Positions 25,683-34,376 of a stretch of DNA of 61,085 bases are shown here, one piece after another. The stretch's first letter is position 1. Each line of letters starts with the position of its first letter. This stretch comes from Lachnospiraceae bacterium. Lineage in GTDB: Bacteria > Bacillota > Clostridia > Lachnospirales > Lachnospiraceae. The DNA is taken from the NCBI GenBank assembly GCA_017623215.1, contig JAGAPO010000106.1, forward strand, positions 1-61,085, written 5' to 3'. The notes below the pieces were generated by a model. The model was given only the letters and a program-made list of their open reading frames with translations. It did no database searches and had not been told where the DNA came from. The translations under genes were made by a program, and so were the position numbers.

Positions 25683-27697
25683 AAAAGATTCTGCTGTGGG
25701 CTGCGGCGGTAATTGCGGCAGTCGTGGTGCTTGGATTTATGCTGAATTCGCTGTTTACGAATCTGACAGAGGCACTGACCGGAGGAGCCGGGGCGTTCTG
25801 GGAACCGAAGCTGTTATTGGATGGAAAGACGTATCTGTACGGAGTGATCGCGCTTGTGCTTGTGGCGCTGTTATATTTCCTGTTCCATAATAACGCGGGA
25901 AAGCGTGCGAGCGCAATTATGCGCGGCAAGGCAAAGGGCATCGAGGGCGCACTTGAGAACTCCAGATTTATGAATGACAAAGAAAGGGATTATAACTTCA
26001 AGCCCTATAAGTTTACAAAGCTGAACGAGGAGAAGAAGGACGGTATTCCGGTTCGCGCATTTTATTCGGCGAAGAAGAAGGAGCTGGATATTAATCTTGC
26101 TTCTCCGATGCACGGGCTGATTATCGGTGCTACCGGCAGCGGTAAGACGACAACCTTTATTAACCCGATGATTCAGATTCTCGGAGCATCCTCGGCCGGT
26201 TCTTCCATGATTTGTACGGACCCGAAGGGAGAGCTTTTCCAGATGCATTCCGGAACGCTGACGGAGAGAGGCTACAAGGTTATGGTACTTGACCTTCGTG
26301 ACCCGTATTCGTCCTTCCGCTGGAATCCGTTAGAGGATCTGTATGACCGGTATCAGGTATATTTGAAGACAGGTGAGGAGATCTATAAGCGCAGGGATGA
26401 CGCGGCGGCGAGCGGACTGACTCTGAAGAACGCGCCGGAGCAGTACGGCGAGATCTGGTATGAGTACGAGGGCAAAGCCTACGCGCTGCGAAAGGAACTG
26501 CTGACTGAGATTAAGATTGCAAAGCAGAAGATATATGATGAGATATATGAAGATTTGAACGATTTAATCAGCGTTATCTGCCCGATTGAATCCGAGGACG
26601 ATCCGGTCTGGGAGAAGGGCGCTCGTTCTATTATCATGGCGACGTGCCTTGCGATGCTGGAAGACAGTGAGTATCCGGAGCTTGAGATGACGAAGGAGAA
26701 GTTCTGTTTCTACAATGTCAATAAGGCGATCGGCAACTCGGATAATAATTTCGAACAGCTGCGGAATTATTTCGCAGGGCGTTCCCCGTTATCGAAGGCG
26801 GTTAATCTGTCGAAGCAGGTGCTTTCCGCCGCGGAGAACACGCTGGCCAGCTACATGTCCATCGCGTTCGATAAGCTTTCGATGTTCAACGATGAAGGTC
26901 TTTGTGCTTTAACAAGTGCGACAGATATTGACCCGGCTCAGTTTGCAAAGGAGCCGACCGCTCTCTTCCTGAAGATTCCGGATGAGAAGGATACCAGACA
27001 TGCGCTGGCAGCAGTATTTGTCCTTTGTATCTATAAGGCGCTCATCAAGGTTGCTTCGGCAAGAGAGGACCTAAGCCTTCCGAGAAATGTATATTTCATT
27101 CTCGATGAGTTCGGCAACATGCCGAAGATCGACAAGTTCGATAAGATGATTACGGTAGGCCGAAGCAGAAAGCTGTGGTTCAACATGGTTGTTCAGTCGT
27201 ATGCACAGCTGAATAATGTATACGGCGACACGGTGGCTGATATTATTAAGAGTAACTGCGGTATGAAGATGTTCATCGGTTCGAATGATATCGAGACCTG
27301 TAAGGAGTTCTCCGAGCTCTGCGGAAATATGACAATTTCGACATCAAGCGTATCTTCCTCCACTGGAGATAAGAGCGGTCAGATGAATATTTCCTCGCAG
27401 CTGCAGACAAGACCGTTAATCTATCCTTCGGAGCTGCAGAAGCTGAACAATAAGACGGATACGGGCAACGCGATTATCGTAACGTTCGGTAATTACCCGC
27501 TGAGAACGAAGTTCACACCGAGTTATAAGTGTCCGCTTTATAAGTTCTCGACCATGGATCTGAGTGATGTCCGTGCGAATGCGTTCTTCGGAGATGAGGT
27601 CTACTACGATCTGGCGGAGAGAAATTATATCGTACTGAACCAGGATGAGGCGGCTTCGGCGGAGGAACCGAGTCCGGCGGAAGGAGGAACGGCATGA
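25676..27697 (+). CDS. VirD4/TraG-family type IV coupling ATPase
   Basis: 673 residues: two N-terminal membrane helices (about 3-26 and 52-72), then a hexameric-type ATPase domain with Walker A GATGSGKTTT at about 153-162 and Walker B FILDEFGNMPKI at about 474. VQSYAQLNNVYGD and FIGSNDIETCKEFSELCG are typical of the TraG/VirD4 group. Family members bring DNA or protein substrates to a type IV secretion channel. It starts inside the CPBP gene and overlaps the next gene by 4 bases. No relaxase gene accompanies it. Confidence 0.93.
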   Translation: MVKKILLWAAAVIAAVVVLGFMLNSLFTNLTEALTGGAGAFWEPKLLLDGKTYLYGVIALVLVALLYFLFHNNAGKRASAIMRGKAKGIEGALENSRFMNDKERDYNFKPYKFTKLNEEKKDGIPVRAFYSAKKKELDINLASPMHGLIIGATGSGKTTTFINPMIQILGASSAGSSMICTDPKGELFQMHSGTLTERGYKVMVLDLRDPYSSFRWNPLEDLYDRYQVYLKTGEEIYKRRDDAAASGLTLKNAPEQYGEIWYEYEGKAYALRKELLTEIKIAKQKIYDEIYEDLNDLISVICPIESEDDPVWEKGARSIIMATCLAMLEDSEYPELEMTKEKFCFYNVNKAIGNSDNNFEQLRNYFAGRSPLSKAVNLSKQVLSAAENTLASYMSIAFDKLSMFNDEGLCALTSATDIDPAQFAKEPTALFLKIPDEKDTRHALAAVFVLCIYKALIKVASAREDLSLPRNVYFILDEFGNMPKIDKFDKMITVGRSRKLWFNMVVQSYAQLNNVYGDTVADIIKSNCGMKMFIGSNDIETCKEFSELCGNMTISTSSVSSSTGDKSGQMNISSQLQTRPLIYPSELQKLNNKTDTGNAIIVTFGNYPLRTKFTPSYKCPLYKFSTMDLSDVRANAFFGDEVYYDLAERNYIVLNQDEAASAEEPSPAEGGTA

Positions 27698-30129
27698 AAG
27701 TTACCTTAAGAAAGGCTGCCGCGGTGCTGTTCATCCTCATACTGACAACCGGTCTTTTGACAGAGGGGCATGCAAGCGCCGCATCCAGTTATTATACCTC
27801 GCTTACGACGCAGGAGCAAAGCGGCAAAGGTCTGTATCTGAACCGGCTTGTGGGAACCGAATATTATTTTCAGTCGAGCATTGCGCCGAACGGGCAGACG
27901 AAGGAATCAGTGGAGCTGTATGTCCCGATTGGATATTCCGTCGGAGGCAGCGGGGCAGTTACAAGCTTAAGTGCCTCGGTAGAGGGCAGCGCGGTGCATT
28001 ACACCGCATCCGAGAGCGGATATTATTTCCTGAAGATATATTCTCCTTATAATAAAGAAGGAGATCGGTATTACGCTTATTTTTCGTTCCAGATCCTGGG
28101 TAATGCAAGCAATACCTCGAGTGATTTCACACTGGAGAACCGGGTGGTCAGTCACACCAATGCCAGCTATACCACGGATATCCGGGAGGGCGAAGTCCTG
28201 AACCGGGCGGGGGTGGTGTATTTGAGTCCCGGAATGGAGGCGACAGTTACCTTTGCCGGAAAGACAAAGGCATATACCAGCGGAAGTGAGCTGCTGACGC
28301 CGGGAGCTTATAAGATGACGTTCACAAGCTCGAATTGGAAGGGCAATGAAGAAGTCTCCGAACTGAATTTTACGATTGGCGCAATTGTAACTCCGGAACC
28401 GGAGGATTACGCGTATGAACCCGTGACAGGAGCGGATCCGAATCTGTACGATTACGGAAAGCCGCTGTACGGCGGAGATATTGTAACAACGCAGGCGACA
28501 GGGGAGACGACGGAAGCGGCACCGACTGAGGCGCCGACTCAGGCACCGACTGCGATGCCGACGCCGACTAAGGCACCGACGCCAACCGCGGCACCGACCA
28601 AAGCACCGACTCAGGCGCCGGAGAAAGAGGAACCGGCAGTTCCACAGGTTGTAACAGCGGTTATCCTGGAGATCTATCATGAGGAGTATGAGCTTTATGA
28701 GGAAGCGATTCAGGGAGTTAAGTTCTTCTACAGCAGTGTGAAGAACGGCGGTATCACATCCGATCCAGTTAAGTTGGATTTCCCGTCCGATCTTAAGGTT
28801 ACGGCGAAAAAAGACGGTAAGGCGTATTCGTTTACGAACAAAAAAGCAATAAAGGAACTGGGCTCATATACTTTCGAGATCGTAGTACCGGCGAATGAAT
28901 CGCTGCCGGTAGATTATCAGGTGGAGTATCATGCGGTATTCCGTTTCCGAATTGAGAAGGCGCTTCCGACGCCGACTCCAACCCCTTCACCAACTCCGAC
29001 ACCGGAGATTGACTGGTGGAACAGATACCCGACAAGTCAGGGAACCGTTCCGACCGAAGCGACAGGCGGTGACGGCGGATTATTTGAAGATAATACGACC
29101 GAGGCGTCAGGCGGAGAGACTTCGGGTTCTGCGGTAAGTGAGAGCACGACGGATGCGGAGAATACAACCGAAGGGGAAGGAACGACCGGCGGAGAAGACA
29201 CGACCGGCGAGACTGCAGCGGATGCGACAACGGGCGAGGAAGGAACGACAGAACCGCAGTATGATGATTCCGGACTGGTTCATGCAGAAGAAGCAGCGGA
29301 TGCGGAAAGCAGGACCGGGCTGTATGAAAGCTATGATTACATAAAAGAGATGTTCTGCGAGGAGCTTCGCTCCGGAAGCAGATTTTACGTAAATATTCCG
29401 AACGGAATGGTAACGAACTCGAATGTGATATTCGAGTTCCCGGTGGAGATGACGGTTACCGTTACCAAGGATGGAGAGGCGTGGGACTATACGCCGGGAG
29501 ATATGATTACGGAAGAGGGGGCTTACCGGGTAACCTTAGAAGAGACGAAGGTGGACTATGTTCTCAACTATGTCCTTCCTCCGGAATTCCAGTTCCGGAT
29601 CATTAAGAATCCGACGAATAATCTGGAGGTACTGAATCTTCCGATTGGATTCTCCTTCGAAGAGGTGACGGTGGATTCAGAGCCCGCAAAGCTTCCGGAA
29701 GGGTATTACCTTGCACTTACCGAAGAGGGAACCTATTCTGTAGAGATTCGGTTTGACGCCTATCCGGAGCTTACTTATACGACCGTGATCGACAAAGATA
29801 TAACGCCGCCCTCCTTTGATTTGATAGGAGTGGTGAACGGAGTTGCAGAAGGCGGAGCCGTTCAGGTGGAGTATTATTCCGATGATATTGCGTCCTATGA
29901 GCTGTATCAGAACGGTGATTCCGTAAGCTTTAACGGCTACACGATCAACTCGCCGGGGGATTATGAGTTAGTTGTAACAGATGAGGCCGGGAACACCGCC
30001 TCGATGACATTTCACGTTAATTATAAGCTTAACATGGGAGCCATGATTACAGTGGTGCTTGTGATAGCAGTTGCTGTGGCTGGATTCCTGTTTGTAAGGA
30101 AGACTAAGAAGGATATGAAAGTAAGATAA
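27694..30129 (+). CDS. Large membrane-anchored surface protein with repeated beta modules and TP-rich linkers
   Basis: 811 residues. N-terminal signal sequence (about 1-28, cleavage near HASA), a C-terminal membrane helix (AMITVVLVIAVAVAGFLFV) and a short basic tail, so the bulk should face outward. Several beta-rich modules end in FxF-R/Q-I strands (AVFRFRIEK, PPEFQFRIIK). Two low-complexity linkers separate them: a Thr/Pro/Ala repeat (about 270-310) and PTPTPSPTPTP (about 428). A Thr/Glu/Gly stretch lies at about 455-525. No LPxTG motif is present. It is clearly related to the 38333-39562 product. Surface adhesin or channel-cap role inferred from context. Confidence 0.75.
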   Translation: MKVTLRKAAAVLFILILTTGLLTEGHASAASSYYTSLTTQEQSGKGLYLNRLVGTEYYFQSSIAPNGQTKESVELYVPIGYSVGGSGAVTSLSASVEGSAVHYTASESGYYFLKIYSPYNKEGDRYYAYFSFQILGNASNTSSDFTLENRVVSHTNASYTTDIREGEVLNRAGVVYLSPGMEATVTFAGKTKAYTSGSELLTPGAYKMTFTSSNWKGNEEVSELNFTIGAIVTPEPEDYAYEPVTGADPNLYDYGKPLYGGDIVTTQATGETTEAAPTEAPTQAPTAMPTPTKAPTPTAAPTKAPTQAPEKEEPAVPQVVTAVILEIYHEEYELYEEAIQGVKFFYSSVKNGGITSDPVKLDFPSDLKVTAKKDGKAYSFTNKKAIKELGSYTFEIVVPANESLPVDYQVEYHAVFRFRIEKALPTPTPTPSPTPTPEIDWWNRYPTSQGTVPTEATGGDGGLFEDNTTEASGGETSGSAVSESTTDAENTTEGEGTTGGEDTTGETAADATTGEEGTTEPQYDDSGLVHAEEAADAESRTGLYESYDYIKEMFCEELRSGSRFYVNIPNGMVTNSNVIFEFPVEMTVTVTKDGEAWDYTPGDMITEEGAYRVTLEETKVDYVLNYVLPPEFQFRIIKNPTNNLEVLNLPIGFSFEEVTVDSEPAKLPEGYYLALTEEGTYSVEIRFDAYPELTYTTVIDKDITPPSFDLIGVVNGVAEGGAVQVEYYSDDIASYELYQNGDSVSFNGYTINSPGDYELVVTDEAGNTASMTFHVNYKLNMGAMITVVLVIAVAVAGFLFVRKTKKDMKVR

Positions 30130-30159
30130 GGAAGGCAGAAAGAAAGGAGGGAACAGAAT

Positions 30160-31623
30160 ATGAAATATGCATATCTGGGGTTCGTTGAGACGCTGCAGGA
30201 TATATTTAAGGCGCTGTTCGATACCATTCTTACGCCGGTGCTGAATGATGTTCTCTTCGTTGTATTCAATCAATTTCTGGACACGGTTAAGGAGCTTGTC
30301 AGTGAGCTGCTTCTGCAGCTGCTGATCATCCTATGGAAGGCGGTTGACTTCCTGGAGGCAATCTTTGATATATTCTCCGGCTACCGATATGTGTATCAGC
30401 GTTCGGCAGCTGACCCGAATCGCTTGGAGCCGGTATATCTGCTGGATTATCTGTTCGATCTGGATCCGATTAAGAAGGCGTTCGTGGTGATCACGCTGTT
30501 AGCGGCCGGACTGGCGATGATGTTCACGATATTTGCAGTTGCAAAATCAATCAGCGATATGGCGTTGGGGGATCGGAATCCGGTCGGAAAGGTTCTGAGC
30601 CGTGCGCTCAAGACCGGAGTGAATTTTATTATGATTCCTCTGTTGGCACTGTTCCTTTTGAATCTGTCCTCCATCGTAGTTGTGAAGGTGAGCAACATTA
30701 TTATTGATGCTTACGGCGTGACGGATGCCGACAGCCCGCCGACGATCGGAACGGTTATCTTCCTGACCGGAAGTATGGAAGCGGGATACGAGCAGATGGA
30801 AAAAAAGGAAGAGCTGAATGATTACGTGAAAAGCAAATCGTATGTAGAGGCGGATGATTCGACTTACCTGCAGTTGTATAAAGAGTATCAGGAATCATTG
30901 AAGAAGGTAAGCTTCAATACTTCTCCAAGAAAAGAGTATTTTACGATGGAGAAGAAATATTACGACAAGAAATCGGACGGAGAGCTGGAACTGAAGGATT
31001 ATTTTGACCCGAAGGGCTTCGATATGATAATCTGTCTGGTCTGCACCGTATTAGTTATCTTCATTATGGCGTCGGATATCTTCCTGTTCGTCCGAAGAAT
31101 CTTCGAATTGCTGATTCTGTATCTGGTGTCACCGCTGTTCGCATGTACGATGCCGTTTGATGACGGAGCCGCCTTTTCCAAATGGCGTAATCTCTTTATC
31201 GCGAAGTTCTTCTCCGGATTCGGTTCCGTCTTTGGAATGAAACTGTATCTGGTATTGGTACCGATTATTGTGGGAGGAGACATTACGCTCAACGCGAATC
31301 CGACCGTTGACTATCTGATAAAGCTTTTCGTAGTAATCGGAGGAGCATGGGCGACCTATAAATCGCAGCATTTGATTCTTCAGATTCTGAATCCGGAGGC
31401 CGCGGCGGCGGCACAGGAGAGCACGGCGATGATGGTCGGAGCTGTGATGACAGTGGGAAGCGCGATTGCGACAAGAGGCTCATCGCTTATTGGAAACGTG
31501 ACGGGCAGCAAAGGAAAGGCAGCCAAAGGTAGTTCGGGTTCCTCTTCCGGAGGAGGCTCGGATAAAGAGTCGGGAGGTTCCTCAAAGGGTTCCTCAGGTG
31601 ACGGGCAGGCCTTTCGAGGCTGA
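30160..31623 (+). CDS. VirB6/TrbL-like polytopic membrane protein (first copy)
   Basis: 487 residues beginning MKYAYLGFVETLQDIFKAL, with amphipathic N-terminal helices and about six membrane helices (clear ones near 105-131, 150-178, 290-335). The motif region LYLVSPLFACTMPFDDG followed by KWRNLFIAKFFSGFGSVFGMKLYL is shared with the next gene (LYLISPLFVSTMPLDDG). The last 40 residues are Gly/Ser-rich. TrbL/VirB6 proteins form the inner-membrane channel platform of type IV systems. The ribosome site GAAAGGAGGG is strong. Confidence 0.82.
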   Translation: MKYAYLGFVETLQDIFKALFDTILTPVLNDVLFVVFNQFLDTVKELVSELLLQLLIILWKAVDFLEAIFDIFSGYRYVYQRSAADPNRLEPVYLLDYLFDLDPIKKAFVVITLLAAGLAMMFTIFAVAKSISDMALGDRNPVGKVLSRALKTGVNFIMIPLLALFLLNLSSIVVVKVSNIIIDAYGVTDADSPPTIGTVIFLTGSMEAGYEQMEKKEELNDYVKSKSYVEADDSTYLQLYKEYQESLKKVSFNTSPRKEYFTMEKKYYDKKSDGELELKDYFDPKGFDMIICLVCTVLVIFIMASDIFLFVRRIFELLILYLVSPLFACTMPFDDGAAFSKWRNLFIAKFFSGFGSVFGMKLYLVLVPIIVGGDITLNANPTVDYLIKLFVVIGGAWATYKSQHLILQILNPEAAAAAQESTAMMVGAVMTVGSAIATRGSSLIGNVTGSKGKAAKGSSGSSSGGGSDKESGGSSKGSSGDGQAFRG

Positions 31624-31640
31624 TGAGAAATAACGGAGGA

Positions 31641-31680
31641 AAGGAGGGAAAGTCGAGGTAGCATGCTCGACGGCGTTTTA
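31641..31680 (+). promoter_or_regulatory. Shine-Dalgarno separated from the start codon by a hairpin
   Basis: AAGGAGGG (31641-31648) lies 31 bases before the ATG at 31680, too far for normal initiation. A hairpin GTCGAG/CTCGAC (31652-31657 with 31666-31671) fills the gap; folded, it leaves about 11 unpaired bases between ribosome site and start. This supports 31680 as start and suggests structure-assisted initiation (inference). Confidence 0.5.
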
Positions 31681-34319
31681 TGGATATTGTATATCTTGGT
31701 TTGTTTTCAAAAGTATTGAACTGGGTCCTGGATAAGATATTCAACCCGATATTCAAGTTTATTTCCAATCTCCTGAGCACAGTGTTCGGATGGATCTTTG
31801 ACAAGGTGTTGGGACCGATTATCAGCTCGGTTCTGGTGCCGATTATGAACTGGCTGATTGAGACCATATTTGAGCTGTTTGCGGAAGTATTTTACCGTAT
31901 CTATGTAGCGATCCTGTCGCTGGTGGATACGATGCAGATGGCATTCGATGTCCTGATTGGACTGACGCCTGTAAAGGATGATGATTCACTGTTGGATGTC
32001 TTAATCCAGAATGACAACATTTCAACCGCGTTTTGGCAGATCGCAATACTGGGATTGGGAATTGCCATGATGCTGACGATATTTGCGACGGCCAAGTCGG
32101 CGTTTGATTTGGACTTTGAGAATAAGCGTCCGGTGGGAGCGGTAATGAGAGCCTTTTTTAAGACCTGCGTGAATTTCCTGATGGTCCCGTTACTGTGTCT
32201 GTTCATGGTCAAATTATCGGGAGTCATTCTGAGCGGGATCGATACGGCTTTGGCACAGGGCGAGTGTACGATCGGCAATACAATCTTTTTAACCTCGTCA
32301 CTTGACGCGGCGAAGAACAGTAAGTATAATACGAGCACGGCAAGCGATCCGACATCTGTCGGATTCACGGATAAGATTCGAAATCCTTATTACGAAGGCA
32401 GCAAGTCGTATAAAGAGGTCGAGATTGTCCGAGGGGACTTTGTTTTTTCAAAGTTTGATTACGTAGTCGGCTACTTCATGTCGATTTTCGTCCTGATTAT
32501 CTTGGCACTATGCCTGATTACGTTTGTTCAAAGAATATTTGAGGTAATCGTCCTATATCTGATATCGCCGCTGTTTGTGTCGACGATGCCGTTAGATGAC
32601 GGCGAGCATTTCAAAAAATGGCGGGAGATGTTCATCGCAAAGATTTTCACCGGGTTTGGATCGGCGATTGGAATGAGGGTTTACCTGATGCTGGTTCCGG
32701 TTATTATGGGAAACTCAATTGTATTCTACAATTCGGCACTCGGCGAAAGAATGAGTACGGAGATGACATACGTGATGAAGCTTCTCTTTGTAGTTGGCGG
32801 AGCGTTTGCGGTATGGAAGTCAAGTTCGATGTTAACAACGCTTTTGAACTTCCAGGCCGGGCAGGGAGAGCATGCTGCTCAGGGATTGGTCGGCGGTGCG
32901 GCAGCCTGGGCGGGGCATAAAGCGGTGAATGGAGTCTCCAGTGTATTCTCAAGTTCCGGAAGCAGGTCCGAGAAAGAGGAAGCAAAGAGAGAGAAGAATC
33001 AGGAGGCGGATCAGCGATTCAATGAGATATCACAGTCCGCTGCAGGAAGCTCCGGAATTCCCGGTGTTTCTGCAAAGAGCATGAACCTTGTAAAGAAAGC
33101 GGAGGCCAAGGACGATGCGCTGCGCAAGGCAGCTGCCAGTATAAATGCGAACGCGCCAAATTACGCAAAACAGCACGGAGGAAAGATTGGCGGCCTGAAT
33201 GTGGAGTCGATTGGCGAATCGGCTTCGCAGAGAGATGCTTCCGGTAACGGAGCATTCGCAGGCGGTATCGGAGCGTCAGGAGCAGCGGCCGGAGCGGCAG
33301 ATACCAATGCGGCAGGAGCAGCGTTCGGAACGGCGGGCACCGGCACGTCAGGAGCGGCGGCCGGAGCGGCAGGTACCAATGCGGCGGGAGCAGCAAGCGG
33401 AACGGAAAACACCGGTGCGGCAGCCGGAGCCGGAACATCCGGTGCAGGAGGAACCCTTTCGAATGGCGCGGCGGTATCTTCGCCGAAGCTTCATCCGAAG
33501 GCGGGCAGGACCGCATTATCACTTGGAAGTCTGAAGTTCCAATATAATAAGGATGGTAAGATAAGACTGGGCTGGAGCGGGAAGCTGGTTCGGTTCGGTC
33601 AGAACGGCGATGGAACATCCGGATTCCGGATTCTGGGAATGGGCAAAACCCGTGATGCCAGCGGAAGAACGGTTGAATCCAAGACCTGGTTTACGAAGAA
33701 GAAATATGATGAGAACGGGAATCGCACCAGCCTTACCGTGAATATTCCCAAGCTTGCCAAGGTTAAGGTTACACCGAATGGCAGACAGCTCAAGAGTATC
33801 CCGCTGATTGGCCTTAAGACCAAGCAGCAGGCGGACGGAAAAGCAGCGGTTACGAATCTGTTCGGAATGAAGTTCGCATATTCGGTTGACTCGCAGGGAA
33901 AGAGAAAGCTGGAGGGTGCGAAGGTCGGTTCCCTGGTATTTGGAGCTCCGGGAGCGGATACCATGCCGGAGAGTCCCGCGCAGCCGCAGGCTGCGGCACC
34001 GGAAAATCCAGCACAGCAGCAATCGCAAACGGTACCGGAGAATCCTGGGCAGCCGCCGCAGGCGTCCGCGACACCGGAGATTTCCGAGCAGCGGTCCGCA
34101 GCACCGGAGAACGGAACACAGCAGCAGTCCGCAGCACCGGAGAACGGAACACAGCAGCAGTCCGCAGCACCAGAGAACGGAACACAGCAGCAGTCCCGAA
34201 CGGCATCAGAACTTCCGCCGCAGCCGGAGATACCGCAGGCACCGGAAGTCCCGTCACAGCCGGAGATACCGGCACCGGAAGCTTCCACAGGAAGTTCCTC
34301 CGAATCCAATGACGCATAA
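31680..34319 (+). CDS. VirB6/TrbL-like membrane protein with long low-complexity C-terminal extension (second copy)
   Basis: 879 residues. The first 400 parallel the previous gene: amphipathic N-terminus (MDIVYLGLFSKVLNWVLDKIF), several membrane helices, and LYLISPLFVSTMPLDDGEHF followed by KWREMFIAKIFTGFGSAIGMRVYL. The cytoplasmic or extracellular remainder holds charged helix (about 425-460), an Ala/Gly/Thr repeat region (about 530-600), a globular-looking beta segment (LSLGSLKFQYNKDGKIRLGW and on), and a Pro/Gln/Ala/Glu tail with SAAPENGTQQQ three times. The start codon is chosen by similarity to the first copy. Channel platform plus a docking tail is inferred. Confidence 0.8.
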   Translation: MDIVYLGLFSKVLNWVLDKIFNPIFKFISNLLSTVFGWIFDKVLGPIISSVLVPIMNWLIETIFELFAEVFYRIYVAILSLVDTMQMAFDVLIGLTPVKDDDSLLDVLIQNDNISTAFWQIAILGLGIAMMLTIFATAKSAFDLDFENKRPVGAVMRAFFKTCVNFLMVPLLCLFMVKLSGVILSGIDTALAQGECTIGNTIFLTSSLDAAKNSKYNTSTASDPTSVGFTDKIRNPYYEGSKSYKEVEIVRGDFVFSKFDYVVGYFMSIFVLIILALCLITFVQRIFEVIVLYLISPLFVSTMPLDDGEHFKKWREMFIAKIFTGFGSAIGMRVYLMLVPVIMGNSIVFYNSALGERMSTEMTYVMKLLFVVGGAFAVWKSSSMLTTLLNFQAGQGEHAAQGLVGGAAAWAGHKAVNGVSSVFSSSGSRSEKEEAKREKNQEADQRFNEISQSAAGSSGIPGVSAKSMNLVKKAEAKDDALRKAAASINANAPNYAKQHGGKIGGLNVESIGESASQRDASGNGAFAGGIGASGAAAGAADTNAAGAAFGTAGTGTSGAAAGAAGTNAAGAASGTENTGAAAGAGTSGAGGTLSNGAAVSSPKLHPKAGRTALSLGSLKFQYNKDGKIRLGWSGKLVRFGQNGDGTSGFRILGMGKTRDASGRTVESKTWFTKKKYDENGNRTSLTVNIPKLAKVKVTPNGRQLKSIPLIGLKTKQQADGKAAVTNLFGMKFAYSVDSQGKRKLEGAKVGSLVFGAPGADTMPESPAQPQAAAPENPAQQQSQTVPENPGQPPQASATPEISEQRSAAPENGTQQQSAAPENGTQQQSAAPENGTQQQSRTASELPPQPEIPQAPEVPSQPEIPAPEASTGSSSESNDA
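34095..34193 (+). repeat. 33-bp tandem repeat, three copies
   Basis: Units at 34095-34127, 34128-34160 and 34161-34193 are identical except for one G to A change in the third. They encode SAAPENGTQQQ three times in the C-terminal tail of the second TrbL-like protein. Copy number is likely to vary between strains. Confidence 0.9.
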
Positions 34320-34344
34320 GGAGCGGTCACATATCGAGACAGAC

Positions 34345-34372
34345 GCCGCCTTCGGGCGGCAGAATGAGAGGA
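34345..34372 (+). promoter_or_regulatory. UUCG-tetraloop leader hairpin plus AGAA plus Shine-Dalgarno of the VirB4-like gene
   Basis: GCCGCC-TTCG-GGCGGC (34345-34360) forms a 6-bp stem closed by C-G around UUCG, an extra-stable tetraloop. AGAA and AGAGGA (34367-34372) follow, and the ATG is at 34377. It is followed by no T run, so it is not a standard terminator. Confidence 0.6.
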
Positions 34373-34376
34373 AAGC

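Noticed and set aside
28500..28620. Tandem ACC/GCN-rich repeats considered as a CRISPR or minisatellite
   Set aside because: They encode an in-frame Thr/Pro/Ala linker, with no spacers and irregular units.
34095..34193. 33-bp repeats considered as a CRISPR array
   Set aside because: Direct tandem units without spacers, inside a reading frame.
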